DNA from: Bifidobacterium amazonense | GTDB lineage: Bacteria > Actinomycetota > Actinomycetes > Actinomycetales > Bifidobacteriaceae | Direction: 5' to 3' | DNA length: 64,000 nt | NCBI RefSeq assembly: GCF_018555435.2 | Contig: NZ_JAFEJT020000013.1 | Span: 1-64,000 of the forward strand | Shown here: in pieces, positions 33,130-43,826 of the stretch | Numbering within the stretch: position 1 is the stretch's first letter | How the letters are laid out: the number at the start of each line of letters is the position of its first letter | Notes under the pieces: generated by a model | What the model was told of the DNA's origin: nothing | What the model saw: only the letters and a program-made list of their open reading frames with translations | The model's database searches: none | Position numbers and translations under genes: made by a program

Positions 33130-33180
33130 AGACCTTCTCCGATCGTTCGTTACTCCTATTCCGACGGTCGGGGAAGGTCT
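33130..33180 (+). terminator. Hairpin upstream of the sortase gene, right copy
   Basis: 17-bp stem with two mismatches, followed by TCTCTCGT. Mirror of 31802-31852. Confidence 0.6.
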
Positions 33181-33224
33181 TCTCTCGTATCTCATGCTCG
33201 CTCTCTCGTGGAAAGGAACCGGTT

Positions 33225-34301
33225 ATGGCTGCTCGTGGTCGGAAGCGTAGGCCGATTGACATAATTTCCACGATCATTTCCGTGTTCTTCGCAGTGGTCC
33301 TCGTGGTTGGTATTGGTCTTCTCGCGTATCCGTCGGTGGCGGATTGGTGGAATCGTATGCACCAGTCCCGTGCGGTGGCCACGTATATCGAGCAGACGGA
33401 AGACCTGAGCAAGGCGAAGAAGCAGGAGATGCTTAAAGCCGCGCGCGAATACAATGCGAAACTGCCGTCGATTGCTGACCGGTGGCGTCTGACTGATGAG
33501 CAGAAGAAAGAGTACGAGTCGATATTGGACGTATCGGGTACCGGCATTATGGGGTATGTCACGATCCCGAAGTTGAAGGTGCGTTTCCCTGTCTATCACG
33601 GTACGGATGAGGGTGTGCTGCAGATTGCCATCGGCCACTTGGAAGGCAGTTCGCTTCCCGTTGGTGGTGTGACCACGCATGCTGTCGTGTCGGGTCATAC
33701 TGGTTTGCCGAGTGCGAAGCTGCTGACCGGCCTCGATACCCTCGTCAAAGGGGATACGTTTGCGTTTCACGTGTTGGATGAGACGTACACGTATCAGGTT
33801 GACAAGATCAGCGTGGTGCTCCCGAACGAGCTCGATAATTTGAATATCGAGGACGGTAAGGATTATGCGACCGTGGTCACCTGTACGCCGTACGGGGTGA
33901 ATACGCACAGGCTTCTGGTGCGTGGTCATCGTATTCCGAACCCGAAGGTGCCGGATACTACGGATTACGATACGCCGGTGCGCACGTACACGACGGCAAT
34001 CGTCTCGGTCGCGGCAACCGTATTCATCCTCGGCATCATCATCGTTCGTTGGTTGGTCGTACGTCGCCGCCGCCCACACGGAGGACACTCCACCGGCATC
34101 ACCGGCAAACCAGCCAAATCCAACGCAGCCAACGCCACGACCGGCAACATCAACACCAGCGCCAACACTAGCGCCGACATCATGCAATACGACGATCCCA
34201 ACATCGCCGCAGACAGCACCAACCCCAACATCACGCAACGCAACACGACCAACGCCAACATCGAAGACGACTGGACGTCGTTCTTCGACGAACCGCGGTA
34301 A
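33225..34301 (+). CDS. Class C sortase, right copy
   Basis: 358 aa, identical to 30681-31757. Its His158, Cys220 (TCTPYG) and Arg229 triad and two membrane helices mark a pilin-polymerising sortase at the cell surface. GAAAGGA precedes the ATG at 33225. Both copies point away from the palindrome centre. Confidence 0.92.
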   Translation: MAARGRKRRPIDIISTIISVFFAVVLVVGIGLLAYPSVADWWNRMHQSRAVATYIEQTEDLSKAKKQEMLKAAREYNAKLPSIADRWRLTDEQKKEYESILDVSGTGIMGYVTIPKLKVRFPVYHGTDEGVLQIAIGHLEGSSLPVGGVTTHAVVSGHTGLPSAKLLTGLDTLVKGDTFAFHVLDETYTYQVDKISVVLPNELDNLNIEDGKDYATVVTCTPYGVNTHRLLVRGHRIPNPKVPDTTDYDTPVRTYTTAIVSVAATVFILGIIIVRWLVVRRRRPHGGHSTGITGKPAKSNAANATTGNINTSANTSADIMQYDDPNIAADSTNPNITQRNTTNANIEDDWTSFFDEPR

Positions 34302-34317
34302 ACGGCAGGGGAGCGCA

Positions 34318-35124
34318 ATGCTGTACATGCACGACCCCGACGGCACCATCGGCCAATTCCGCGGCATACGCAAAGCCGTCGCATGGCTCGCCGAACACGG
34401 ACACCCCGACGCCACCTTCGCAAACCTGCAACAGGCGCTGCGCGACGGCACCGCATACTGCGGCCGCACATGGACCACGCTCAAAAACCCCGACGACACA
34501 GGCGGCGCGGGCATTATCGTCGAACAAATCGACCCCAAAACACTCAAGGTCGAAGCCGTATACGACGGGTATCCGGCCGCCGCGCGAGCCGTCGGCGTAC
34601 TGCCCGAATCGATCGGCACCGCATGTTCGCGGCAAATCCCGGCAGGCGGCTGGCTATGGCGGCGGCGCGGCGACGAACGGCCATTACGCAAATGGACCAA
34701 GCGCATCGGGCACGAGCGCGGCATCTGCCGGCTCGACCGCGACGGCACCGTGCTCCAACGCTACGAATCCGTCAAAGACGCCGCACAAGCCGTAGGAATC
34801 GCATATCCGAACTCCATCATCCAGGCGATCGACGCGGGCCGGCCGGTCGGCGGCTACTGGTGGAAATACGCCGACAAGCGCACGCCCGTACTGCGCGACA
34901 AGCGGTTGAAGCTCATGCGGCTCGAACAGTGCGACGAACACACCGGCGAGCGGATCGCCATACACCGGTCCGCGCAGGCCGCGGCGCGCAGCCTCGACGT
35001 CGGACTGTCCGTAGTGACCGTGGCGGCGAGGATCCGCGCCGCGGCACGGGCCGGGAATCCTGCTTTCGGCTATTGCTGGCGCATCCTTCACGAGTCGGGG
35101 GATGGGCTTCGGGCGTCCGACTGA
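34318..35124 (+). CDS. NUMOD1-like repeat protein, right copy
   Basis: 268 aa, identical to 29858-30664. Four repeated AA..VG...GG.W units and no nuclease motif. It starts 16 bases after the sortase stop with GGGGAG upstream. Confidence 0.7.
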   Translation: MLYMHDPDGTIGQFRGIRKAVAWLAEHGHPDATFANLQQALRDGTAYCGRTWTTLKNPDDTGGAGIIVEQIDPKTLKVEAVYDGYPAAARAVGVLPESIGTACSRQIPAGGWLWRRRGDERPLRKWTKRIGHERGICRLDRDGTVLQRYESVKDAAQAVGIAYPNSIIQAIDAGRPVGGYWWKYADKRTPVLRDKRLKLMRLEQCDEHTGERIAIHRSAQAAARSLDVGLSVVTVAARIRAAARAGNPAFGYCWRILHESGDGLRASD

Positions 35125-35258
35125 CGCGCTTTTGGGTGGGGGATAGTGGTCATGCGGTCTGCCGGGGTCTGTCGAGATGTGTGCTGGGATGTTCGCCGGG
35201 AGATCCGCCGGGAGATCTGCCGGGTCGGAATGGTGGCGGTGGCGTTTAAGCTGAAACC

Positions 35259-36242
35259 ATGAGTGAGAACAATGCATCGCCGCAAACGCCATACGGCAAC
35301 GGAACCGACGACTCCGGCAACAACGACCATTCGAACGGCTATTTCCAGACGCCAGCGTCGGCCCAGCCGTCGTATCAGTCGCCGTCACAGTCGTCTCAGT
35401 CGTCTCAGCCGCAGTCCGGCGGGCAGCAGTCGCCATACGGACAGGCGGCATACGGACAGGCGTCGGGACAGCAGGCGTACGGTCAGTCGTCGCAATACGG
35501 CCAAGCATACGGGCAGCAGTCCGCGGCATCATCGTACGAACAGCAGCCTTATGGTCAGCCGCAGAACGACCAATCGCCATACGGGCAGGCGTATGGTCCG
35601 TCGTCGCAATACGGCGAGCAGGCGTACGGTCAGTCGTCGCAATACGGCGAGCAGGCGTACAGTCAGTCGTCGCAATACGGACAACAATATGGACCGTCAT
35701 ACGGGCAGTCGGCATACGGGCAACAGCCGTACGGACGGTCGCCATACGGCCAGCCGGCGCCGGGCTGGTATCCGGCGTATGACGAGCCGTCGTACCAGCG
35801 TTGGAACATTCTGAGCATCGTCGGGTTCGTGCTGGCGTTTCCGATCCCACCCGTCGGACTCGTGCTGTCGATCATCGCGCTCGTGCAGATCAACAAAAGC
35901 CGCGAAAAAAGTAAGGGACTCGCAATCGCCGGCATCGTCGTGGGCGCGATCTCCACGGCGCTGCTGACGGCGGTCATCATGATCGCGGTCTTCGCGTTTG
36001 GACAGGCCATGGACTACGCCGTCTACGATCGCGACGGTTACGGCTACTCCGATGACAACGGTGGCTACGGCGACTATGGAGACGTGACGACCGACTGCGC
36101 GGCCGAGCTGGATGGGCAGTGCTACGAGTGGGATGATCTGGACGACTACATGGAGGACTATCTGCGCAAGTACGGCACGCGCCCGAGCATCGACGGCTAT
36201 GGGAACGTTGGCGATTACAGTACGGCGGCGATGGTCGGGTGA
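35259..36242 (+). CDS. DUF4190-like YGQS-rich membrane protein, right copy
   Basis: 327 aa, identical to 28740-29723: low-complexity Tyr/Gly/Gln/Ser N-terminus, two membrane helices, acidic C-terminus. Function unknown. Confidence 0.85.
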   Translation: MSENNASPQTPYGNGTDDSGNNDHSNGYFQTPASAQPSYQSPSQSSQSSQPQSGGQQSPYGQAAYGQASGQQAYGQSSQYGQAYGQQSAASSYEQQPYGQPQNDQSPYGQAYGPSSQYGEQAYGQSSQYGEQAYSQSSQYGQQYGPSYGQSAYGQQPYGRSPYGQPAPGWYPAYDEPSYQRWNILSIVGFVLAFPIPPVGLVLSIIALVQINKSREKSKGLAIAGIVVGAISTALLTAVIMIAVFAFGQAMDYAVYDRDGYGYSDDNGGYGDYGDVTTDCAAELDGQCYEWDDLDDYMEDYLRKYGTRPSIDGYGNVGDYSTAAMVG

Positions 36243-36320
36243 AGCGGACGATTTTTCCGGTTGGCGCCTGACCGCTTGATGACCCTCAAAACGTTGGAAA
36301 ATAGCGCGACACGCCGTAAC

Positions 36321-36348
36321 TTGCGCAAGGCCTGAGATCATGTAATAT
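36321..36348 (+). promoter_or_regulatory. Promoter of the tRNA pair, right copy
   Basis: TTGCGC, 16 bases, TAATAT, upstream of tRNA-Asp. Confidence 0.7.
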
Positions 36349-36383
36349 ATCTACTCGTTGCCTCACGCAAGCGAGAACAACAC

Positions 36384-36457
36384 GGCCCCGTAGCTCAGTT
36401 GGTTAGAGCGCCGCCCTGTCACGGCGGAGGTCACCGGTTCAAGTCCGGCCGGGGTCG
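36384..36457 (+). tRNA. tRNA-Asp (GTC), right copy
   Basis: Identical to 28525-28598. Anticodon GTC in loop CTGTCAC; CCA not encoded. Confidence 0.97.
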
Positions 36458-36506
36458 CTGGAATGGTGAAGCTGCCCGGTTTTCCGGGCTTTTTCAACTG
36501 TTCTCT

Positions 36507-36582
36507 GGCTCTGTAGCTCAGTTGGTAGAGCGAACGACTGAAAATCGTTAGGTCAGCGGATCGATGCCGCTCGGAGCCACCA
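36507..36582 (+). tRNA. tRNA-Phe (GAA), right copy
   Basis: Identical to 28400-28475. Anticodon GAA in loop CTGAAAA; CCA encoded. Confidence 0.97.
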
Positions 36583-36587
36583 CGGAT

Positions 36588-36628
36588 AACCCCGCAAGCC
36601 AATGTTTCCAAGGCATGCGGGGTTTCTT
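36588..36628 (+). terminator. tRNA unit terminator, right copy
   Basis: AACCCCGCA / TGCGGGGTT stem followed by TCTTGC. Confidence 0.8.
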
Positions 36629-36640
36629 GCATTCCGAGCC

Positions 36641-36680
36641 GACTCACCATAAACCACCTGACTCACCATAAACTCACCAC
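36641..36680. repeat. GTTTATGGTGAGTC direct repeat, right copy
   Basis: Mirror of 28302-28341: two perfect 14-base copies on a 19-base period. Confidence 0.55.
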
Positions 36681-36766
36681 ATTTACTTACAAATACTTTT
36701 CGATCTACCGCCGGCGTGAGTGTTTACCATGTATGAGTTATGCGTTCCGGGTGCGGTCCGAAGTAT

Positions 36767-37083
36767 TGGAATCGCGCTGTCGTGCGATGCTGTGCTTGTT
36801 GGCGGCGTGTGGCGCCGCGACGCTCCCCCAGTCAGCCTGCGGCTGACAGCGTCCTGCAATTATGGACTCGCTTCGCGAGCGTTATTGCTGGCTCGCTATC
36901 GCTCGCTCCTCGCCTAAAAACAGTCCACTGGACTGTTTTCTTCACAGCTCGGCCTATCCGAGGGGGCCGAGGCTCCGCCAGCATCATAGTGCGTTGAACA
37001 CATGCGGGCGCGGCAGCGCGATGCCGGGATTGCGCTACCGCGTAATCCCATGACAACACTGCATCACGCGACAGCGTGATTCC
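36767..37083. repeat. Mosaic hairpin region, right copy
   Basis: Mirror of 27899-28215. Confidence 0.75.
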
Positions 37084-37194
37084 GACACCACCAGAGGACG
37101 CCTACACGCAGCAACAATACGAAAACCCCGTAATGTACCATTTCCACCCACACCACGTCCGACGGGCACGGTGAATCAGCGTCATCCAAGACCG

Positions 37195-37344
37195 AGTGTG
37201 GGCATAGACGGATCATTATCCACAACAGGAAACCGGTTCAAAGACCGAACCCGTGCCAAGCGTGGGTGGAAGCGGATCATTTAATCTGATAATCGTGGGC
37301 ATACCCAGTCCATTACGAGGAGCGTGGACATAGACGGCTCATTA
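37195..37344. repeat. Degenerate direct-repeat array, right copy
   Basis: Mirror of 27638-27787: four copies of a TAATGATCCGTCTATGCCCA-like unit read on the minus strand. No gene in 37084-37620. Confidence 0.55.
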
Positions 37345-37620
37345 AACACGGTCATAAACCGCGCACATATACCGTCCATGCACACACCCCCAGCCACACA
37401 CCATCAACCAACAGCCCTTTACACACCAAAACGCGAAGAGCTATTTACTCTGCACATTTAATAGCAAAGAGTCGGCGGGATGAGGGGTTTGGCTTGATGA
37501 AAACGAACATGCCGACTCGCCGTGAACCGCCGCATGCAGGCCCATCCGCGGATCAATGGCACAATGGTGGATTGACAATGTCGCCTAAACTGACTGAACC
37601 GAAGCAAAGGAGCGCTTCCC

Positions 37621-39009
37621 ATGACCACCGTCGCCATCGTCGGCTGCACGCACGCCGGCACGTTCGCCGCCACGTCCATCCTCCAGCATCATCCCGATTG
37701 GACCGTGCACGTCTTCGAGCGCAACGATTCGCTGTCGTTCCTCTCGTGCGGCATCGCGCTGTGGGTCGGCGACCACGTCTCCGATCCCAAGCGCATGTTC
37801 TACTCGTCGCCCGCCGCGCTCGCCGAAGCCGGTGCCACCATGCACATGCGCCACGATGTGCTGGGCGTCGACGTCACCGGCAAGACGCTCACCGCCAAAG
37901 ACCTGGAAACCGGCGAAACCACGGACTACGTGTTCGACAAGCTGGTCGTCACCACTGGCTCCGCGCCCGTGATCCCGCCGATCGACGGTCTTGACGCGGC
38001 GCTCGAAAACGGCACGGTCATGCTGTGCAAGAACTGGGGTCACGCGCTCGCGATCAAGGAGCGCGCCAAGAGCGCGAAGACGGCGGTCGTGATCGGCGCC
38101 GGCTACATCGGCGCGGAACTGGCGGAACAGTTCAGCGACATCGGCGTCAAGACCACGTTGGTCGACGCTCTGCCGCGCGTGCTCGCGAACAATTTCGACG
38201 CGGCGATCAGCGATCAGGTCGAGCAGGCGTTCTCCGATCACGGCGTGACGCTTGCGCTCGGACAGAAGGTCGTCGCGTTCCGCCCGGCCTCCGGTTCGGA
38301 CGGCGCGGACGGTTCCGGCGTGACCGTCGTCACCGAGCGGGGCGAATACACGGCCGACGTGGCGATTCTCGGCGCGGGATTCCGCCCGAACACCGCGCTG
38401 TTCGCCGACCAGCTCGCCACGATCGGCAACGGCGCGATCATCGTCGACGACTACATGCGCGCCTCGCTGACGGACGGCACGGTGCTCAACGACGTGTTCG
38501 CGGCCGGCGACAGCGCGACCGTGCACTACAATCCGACCGGCAAGGACGACTACATTCCGCTCGCCACGAACGCCGTGCGTCAGGGCCTGCTCGTCGGCGA
38601 GAACATCGTCGCGCCGACCAAGCGTTACCTCGGCACGCAGGCGACCAGCGCGGTGCAGCTGTATGATCTGGCCATGTCCGCGACCGGACTCACTCTGGGC
38701 GGTGTGGAACGCCGCGGCCTGACCGCACGCTCCACCACGCTCGTGCAGGACTATCGCCCGGACTTCATGCTCACCACCACGCCGGTGACGGCCACGCTCG
38801 TGTGGGATCCGGACACGCGGCGCATCCTTGGCGCGCAGTTCCTGTCCAAGCACGACATCTCGCAGGCCGCGAACGTCGTGTCCGTGGCGATTCAGGCCGG
38901 GTTCACGATCGACGATCTGGCCGGCGCGGACCTGTTCTTCCAGCCGAACTTCAGTCAGCCGGTCAACTTCGTCGGCGCGGTCGCGATCCAGGCCGTGGCC
39001 GAAGGCTGA
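37621..39009 (+). CDS. NADH oxidase/CoA-disulfide reductase-family flavoprotein, right copy
   Basis: 462 aa, identical to 25973-27361: two FAD motifs, an NADH motif and redox Cys43 in SFLSCGIALW. Probably reduces oxygen with NADH. Confidence 0.92.
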   Translation: MTTVAIVGCTHAGTFAATSILQHHPDWTVHVFERNDSLSFLSCGIALWVGDHVSDPKRMFYSSPAALAEAGATMHMRHDVLGVDVTGKTLTAKDLETGETTDYVFDKLVVTTGSAPVIPPIDGLDAALENGTVMLCKNWGHALAIKERAKSAKTAVVIGAGYIGAELAEQFSDIGVKTTLVDALPRVLANNFDAAISDQVEQAFSDHGVTLALGQKVVAFRPASGSDGADGSGVTVVTERGEYTADVAILGAGFRPNTALFADQLATIGNGAIIVDDYMRASLTDGTVLNDVFAAGDSATVHYNPTGKDDYIPLATNAVRQGLLVGENIVAPTKRYLGTQATSAVQLYDLAMSATGLTLGGVERRGLTARSTTLVQDYRPDFMLTTTPVTATLVWDPDTRRILGAQFLSKHDISQAANVVSVAIQAGFTIDDLAGADLFFQPNFSQPVNFVGAVAIQAVAEG

Positions 39010-39016
39010 TCGGCCG

Positions 39017-40099
39017 TCACTCGAACGGGTAGCGCAGACCCCAGCGGTCGCGCAGCGCATCCATGAGCTCCATGATGCGCAGCGTGTCCGCATGGGGCAT
39101 TTCCGCGCATTCGCCGCGGCCGTCGAGGATCGCATTCGCGGCCGCGGCGACCTCGTACTCGTAGCCGGTCAGCTGCGCGGGCACATCGATGCGTTCGCGC
39201 AGCGCATGGTCCGGCCCGTACACGTCGATCGCCTCGACGTTGTTGATGTTGCGGCACACGACGTAGCCGTCCGTGCCCCAGATCACGCCGTCGCGGTCCG
39301 ACGCGCACAGCATCGACGAGACGGCCGTGGCCATCACGCCGCCCGCGCCGCCGGCATAGTACAGCGTCGCTGAATTCTGTGCGTCCACGCCGGTTTCGTA
39401 CGGCATCATCGACGTCGCGATGCGCTCGACCGGCACCGAGCCGTCGCCGCCCATCACCATGTCGATGAAGTTGAGCGGATACACGCCGACGTCGAGCAGT
39501 GCGCCGCCGGCCAGCGCCGGATCGGTCATGCGCGGCTTGCCGGTCACCGGATAGCACAGGTTCGCGTTGATCGCACGCACCTCGCCGATACGGCCGGACG
39601 CGACGACGTCGTCGATCAGCGCGCGCGACGGCATGTAGCGTGTCCAGATCGCCTCCGTGCACAGCAGGCCGGTGCGATCGGCCGCATCGAGCAGCGACCG
39701 CGCCTGCGCGGCGTTCGCCGTGAACGACTTTTCGACCAGAATGTTCTTGCCGGCCTCCAGGCAGGCGATGCCCTGTTCGGCGTGCAGGCTGTGCGGAGTC
39801 GCGATGTACACCAGATCCACGTTCGGATCGGCCAGCAGCTCTTCGTACGAGCCGTAGGAGACGGGGAATCCGTGCTGCGCGGCGAACGCGGCCGCACGGT
39901 CGGCGTCGCGCGCGGCGACCGCGTACGGCGTGATCAGATCGCGGTAGCGTTCGTCGGCGGCCATTTTCGTGAGCGTCTCGGCCATGTGGATGGCGATGCG
40001 GCCCGCGCCGAGGATCGCCACGTTCACCTTCAGGCCCTGCGCTTCGGCTTCGGCCTGACGTCCGTTGAGTCTGCCTGTTGCGTTGCCGGTGACTCCCAT
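39017..40099 (-). CDS. Gfo/Idh/MocA-family oxidoreductase, right copy
   Basis: 360 aa, identical to 24883-25965. Rossmann domain and VEKSF catalytic-lysine motif; substrate unknown. Convergent with the NADH oxidase-like gene. Confidence 0.93.
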   Translation of the reverse strand: MGVTGNATGRLNGRQAEAEAQGLKVNVAILGAGRIAIHMAETLTKMAADERYRDLITPYAVAARDADRAAAFAAQHGFPVSYGSYEELLADPNVDLVYIATPHSLHAEQGIACLEAGKNILVEKSFTANAAQARSLLDAADRTGLLCTEAIWTRYMPSRALIDDVVASGRIGEVRAINANLCYPVTGKPRMTDPALAGGALLDVGVYPLNFIDMVMGGDGSVPVERIATSMMPYETGVDAQNSATLYYAGGAGGVMATAVSSMLCASDRDGVIWGTDGYVVCRNINNVEAIDVYGPDHALRERIDVPAQLTGYEYEVAAAANAILDGRGECAEMPHADTLRIMELMDALRDRWGLRYPFE

Positions 40100-40110
40100 C
40101 GTTCCTCCTT

Positions 40111-40155
40111 GAATCATTGATCGAGCAATCGTCGATCGAACGATCGTCGATCGAA
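40111..40155. repeat. Three 15-bp tandem units, right copy
   Basis: Mirror of 24827-24871, directly before the Gfo/Idh/MocA ribosome site. Confidence 0.6.
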
Positions 40156-40324
40156 AAACGGATATGACAGCATTCTCATTCTAGGATCCGGCGGTGAACG
40201 CCGGTGGGGAGCTCTCGGCCGCGGACCGCCGGTGTCGTGCTGTCGGTGGTGAGCCGTCGGTGCTGAGTTGCCAGTGGCGAACTGGCGGTCGTAAACTACC
40301 GGCGATGAACTACCATGGTGCCCC

Positions 40325-40999
40325 ATGGTCGGCAAACACACGGCATCGCCCGAACGATACGAGCGTGGCACGCGCAGCTACACCATGTCGCACATCCGCG
40401 GCAAGGACACGACGATCGAGGTGCTCGTGCGCAGCTACCTGTTCCGTCGCGGACTGCGGTTCCGCAAGAACGACAAACGGTACCCCGGGCACCCGGACGT
40501 GGTGCTGCCGAAATATCATGCGATCGTATTCGTCAACGGCTGCTTCTGGCACATGCACGAGGGCTGCTCGAAGCATGCGATGCCCAAGTCGAACGTGGAG
40601 TTCTGGAGCACGAAACTGCTGCGTAATCATGATCGCGACGTACGACAGCATGCCGAGCTGCGCGCGGCCGGCTGGCGCGTGATCGTCGTGTGGGAGTGCG
40701 AATTGGCGAAGGCCGTGCGCGACGAGCGGCTGGCGCGGCTGTACGACGAGATCGTCGCGTCGACGACGGCGGACGGCACGGTCGACGCGCGGGGCGATGT
40801 GCAGGGCGATGCGCAGATCGTCACGCAGGATGCCGCGCAGGACGACGACGCGCAAGATGACGCGCAGAACGTCGTACAGGACGAATTTGCGCGGGAAACG
40901 GGCAAAACGGCTGCGATTGATGCCCGGAACACTAGAATCGGGAACGGAAACGAACGACGGACCAGGGGAGCCGCACCGCGCGGCGATGAACCTGCGTGA
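40325..40999 (+). CDS. vsr: Vsr-type endonuclease with acidic tail, right copy
   Basis: 224 aa, identical to 23983-24657. Asp58 metal site and FVNGCFWH block; Asp/Gln-rich C-terminal extension. Confidence 0.9.
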   Translation: MVGKHTASPERYERGTRSYTMSHIRGKDTTIEVLVRSYLFRRGLRFRKNDKRYPGHPDVVLPKYHAIVFVNGCFWHMHEGCSKHAMPKSNVEFWSTKLLRNHDRDVRQHAELRAAGWRVIVVWECELAKAVRDERLARLYDEIVASTTADGTVDARGDVQGDAQIVTQDAAQDDDAQDDAQNVVQDEFARETGKTAAIDARNTRIGNGNERRTRGAAPRGDEPA

Positions 41000-41017
41000 C
41001 GATGAAGGAAGCATGAT

Positions 41018-42205
41018 ATGGCAGACAGGCATCCGGTGATGGCGCAGCGTGCGCGCGAGGCGCAGCCGTTCCGTGCGATGGTGTTCGGCGAGAAGGCCGA
41101 CAATATGATCGCGAGCGGCATCGATGTGGTCAAGCTGAGCCTGGGGGAGCCCGACTTCGGCGCGCCGCCGGCCGTGCGCGAGGCGATGCGCGAACAGTAC
41201 GACGGTCGTCCGCTGCCGTACACCGCCGCGTTCGGCCTGCCCGAGCTGCGCCGTGCGATCGCCGACTTCTACCGCACCAAGCACGGCGTCGACATCGACC
41301 CGAAGCGCATCGTGATCACGTCGGGCGGCTCGGCGGCGCTGCTGCTGGCGACCGCGCTCACCGTCGACCCGGGCGACGAGGTGATCATCGCCGACCCGTC
41401 GTATCCGTGCAACCGCGAACTCGTGCGCTCGTTCGGCGGTTCTGTCGTGGACGTGCCGACCAGCGCGGCGACCCGGTTCCATCTGACGCCGGAACTGGTC
41501 GACGGTGCGTGGAGCGAGCATACCAAGGCCGTGATGATCACGTCGCCGTCGAACCCGACCGGCACGACGATCGAATTCGATACGCTCAAGGCCGTGTGTG
41601 ATCTGGCACGTGAACGCGGCGCGTGGCGCATCGTCGACGAGACGTATCTCGATCTGGCCGACCGCGAGCCGGACGGCAGCGAGGTGCGTTCGGTGCTGCT
41701 CGCCGACCCGGACGCGATCGTATGCAACAGCTTCTCGAAGTTCTTCGGCATGACCGGCTGGCGACTCGGCTGGGCGGTGATTCCCGAATACACGATCGAG
41801 GCGGTGGACGATCTGGCCACCAACTTCTACCTGTGCGCGCACACGCCCACCCAGCACGCGGCCGTGGCCTGCTTCACGCCCGAAAGCCTTGCCGTATGCG
41901 AGGAGCGTCGGCAGGAGCTGCTGGCCCGCCGGCGCATCGTGGTCGACGGACTGCGCGCGATCGGCCTGCCGCTCGAAGTGGAGCCGAACGGCGCGTTCTA
42001 CGCGTACTTCAACGTCTCCTCGACCGGACTGGATGCGTGGACGTTCTGCGAACGTGCGCTGAACGAGGCGCATGTGGCGCTGACCCCGGGACGCGATTTC
42101 GGCCCGGCCACCGCCGACACGCATGTGAGGCTCTCGTACGCGGCGTCGCGCGAGGCGCTCGCCGAGGGCCTGCGCCGGCTGGGCGAGTTCGTCAAGACGC
42201 TGTGA
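41018..42205 (+). CDS. PLP-dependent aminotransferase, right copy
   Basis: 395 aa, identical to 22777-23964. PLP Lys241 in SFSKFFGMTGWRLGW; 18 bases after the vsr copy. Confidence 0.94.
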   Translation: MADRHPVMAQRAREAQPFRAMVFGEKADNMIASGIDVVKLSLGEPDFGAPPAVREAMREQYDGRPLPYTAAFGLPELRRAIADFYRTKHGVDIDPKRIVITSGGSAALLLATALTVDPGDEVIIADPSYPCNRELVRSFGGSVVDVPTSAATRFHLTPELVDGAWSEHTKAVMITSPSNPTGTTIEFDTLKAVCDLARERGAWRIVDETYLDLADREPDGSEVRSVLLADPDAIVCNSFSKFFGMTGWRLGWAVIPEYTIEAVDDLATNFYLCAHTPTQHAAVACFTPESLAVCEERRQELLARRRIVVDGLRAIGLPLEVEPNGAFYAYFNVSSTGLDAWTFCERALNEAHVALTPGRDFGPATADTHVRLSYAASREALAEGLRRLGEFVKTL

Positions 42206-42268
42206 TGGCTTTTTCGCGGCTTCCCTGACAAAGGGAGCCAAGGAAAACTAAGACGGGCACCGTGCGAA

Positions 42269-42315
42269 CGACCGTAACTCAACATTATGCCGTGTCCGTC
42301 ATTGAGTTACGGTCG
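42269..42315. other. CCGTAACTCAA hairpin, right copy
   Basis: Mirror of 22667-22713, 14-bp perfect stem. Confidence 0.7.
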
Positions 42316-42327
42316 TATACGGGCATG

Positions 42328-42381
42328 AAAAAGGCCGTAAGTCAATCCCAATGTGCACAGGGGATTGAGTTACGGCCTTTT
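42328..42381 (-). terminator. Symporter terminator, right copy
   Basis: Mirror of 22601-22654, with a T-run on the minus strand. Confidence 0.85.
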
Positions 42382-42416
42382 CTGATCAGCCAGCGGACTG
42401 ACGAAGCCGGATGGCG

Positions 42417-43490
42417 TCACTTGGCGGCCGCGGCGGCCTTGGCCTTCTTGTCGGCGTCGAACGCATGCTCGTTGGCCGCATCCGCGCCCTTGGCGGAACC
42501 CTTCTCGCCGTTGTCGGAATCCCAGTGGATCTCGTGGCGGTCATCGTGGTTGCGCCACCAGCTCGACAGGATCGAGCCGGAGATGTTGTGCCACACGGAG
42601 AAGAACGTGGACGGCACGGCTGCGATCGGGTTGGAGGCGAACGAGGTCAGCGCCAGCGTCGCGCCCAGAGCGGAGTCCTGCATGCCCACTTCGAAGGTGA
42701 TGGCCTTCTGCTGCGCGTAGCGGAAGCCCTTCGGATACACCTTGTACATGAGCTTGGAGAAGCCGAAGCCCAGTGCGTAGCCGGAGAGGTTGTGCAGGAT
42801 GACGACCGGGATGGCCATGAGCGAGGAGGCCACGAACAGCTTCGGGCCGTTGGCCGCGACGACCACGCCGATGATGAGCAGGATGGCGACCTGCGAGACG
42901 ATCGGCAGCGCGACGGTGACGGTCTCGATCTTCTTGCCGAAGATCATGTGGCAGATCACGCCGAGCGCGATCGGGAACAGCACGACCTTGACGGCGTTGA
43001 GGAACAGCGACGCGACCGGCACGGCCACGTACTGCGAGGCCAGCAGCTGCATCAGCAGCGGGATCATGAACGGCGCGCACAGGGTCGACAGGATGCCGAT
43101 CGACACGTCGAGCGCCACGTCGCCGCGCGACAGGTAGCTCATCACGTTCGACGACGTGCCGGACGGGCAGCAGCCGACGAGGATCACGCCCACGGCCAGC
43201 GGGCCGGACAGGTGGAAGATCGTGCACAGCAGCACGGCGATGAGCGGCATGATCACGAAGTGCGCGACGGTGCCGACGATGACCATGAGCGGCTGGGTGA
43301 GGATGCGCTTGAAGTCGTCAAGCGTCAGCGTCAGGCCCATGCCGAACAGCACGATGCCCAGCAGATAGCCGGTGTAGCTCTTGCCCCACAGCGAGGTCTG
43401 CGGCACGAAATAGTTGAACACGGCCCATACGATCACGATCAGCGTGAACCACTTGGTCAGCCAATCGGCGAATTTCTTCACGTTTTCCAC
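42417..43490 (-). CDS. Bile acid:sodium symporter family transporter, right copy
   Basis: 357 aa, identical to 21492-22565. BASS-type membrane carrier with the GCCPSGTSSN motif, GTG start and a charged C-terminal tail. Confidence 0.9.
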   Translation of the reverse strand: MENVKKFADWLTKWFTLIVIVWAVFNYFVPQTSLWGKSYTGYLLGIVLFGMGLTLTLDDFKRILTQPLMVIVGTVAHFVIMPLIAVLLCTIFHLSGPLAVGVILVGCCPSGTSSNVMSYLSRGDVALDVSIGILSTLCAPFMIPLLMQLLASQYVAVPVASLFLNAVKVVLFPIALGVICHMIFGKKIETVTVALPIVSQVAILLIIGVVVAANGPKLFVASSLMAIPVVILHNLSGYALGFGFSKLMYKVYPKGFRYAQQKAITFEVGMQDSALGATLALTSFASNPIAAVPSTFFSVWHNISGSILSSWWRNHDDRHEIHWDSDNGEKGSAKGADAANEHAFDADKKAKAAAAAK

Positions 43491-43680
43491 GAGAAAGACT
43501 TCTCTCTATAACCTTGCGTAATACCTGAGTTGTGCGCCCGGCACAGGCGTGGCCCCGGCCGGACGGTTGCGTTCCGTTTTGCGGATTACCCGACATGCTA
43601 GGGACCGGTGTCCGGATACGGAGATGTCGTCTCACGTTGTGACCGTTAACGATGCGGATGATGTTCGGAAACGTTGCCGT

Positions 43681-43724
43681 CGATCAGCTGTCGGTTGGCT
43701 GTCGGTTGGCTGTTGAATAGCTGT
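43681..43724. repeat. Four 11-bp tandem units, right copy
   Basis: Mirror of 21258-21301 in the divergent gnd/symporter promoter region. Confidence 0.6.
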
Positions 43725-43826
43725 CGGGCGGTCGTCGATTCCGCGGAGGGAAATGACCGTGGCGTACGGGAGGGTGGGGTTATAGACTGAGGTGCGGATA
43801 TGTATGCCATTATCGGAAGGATTATT

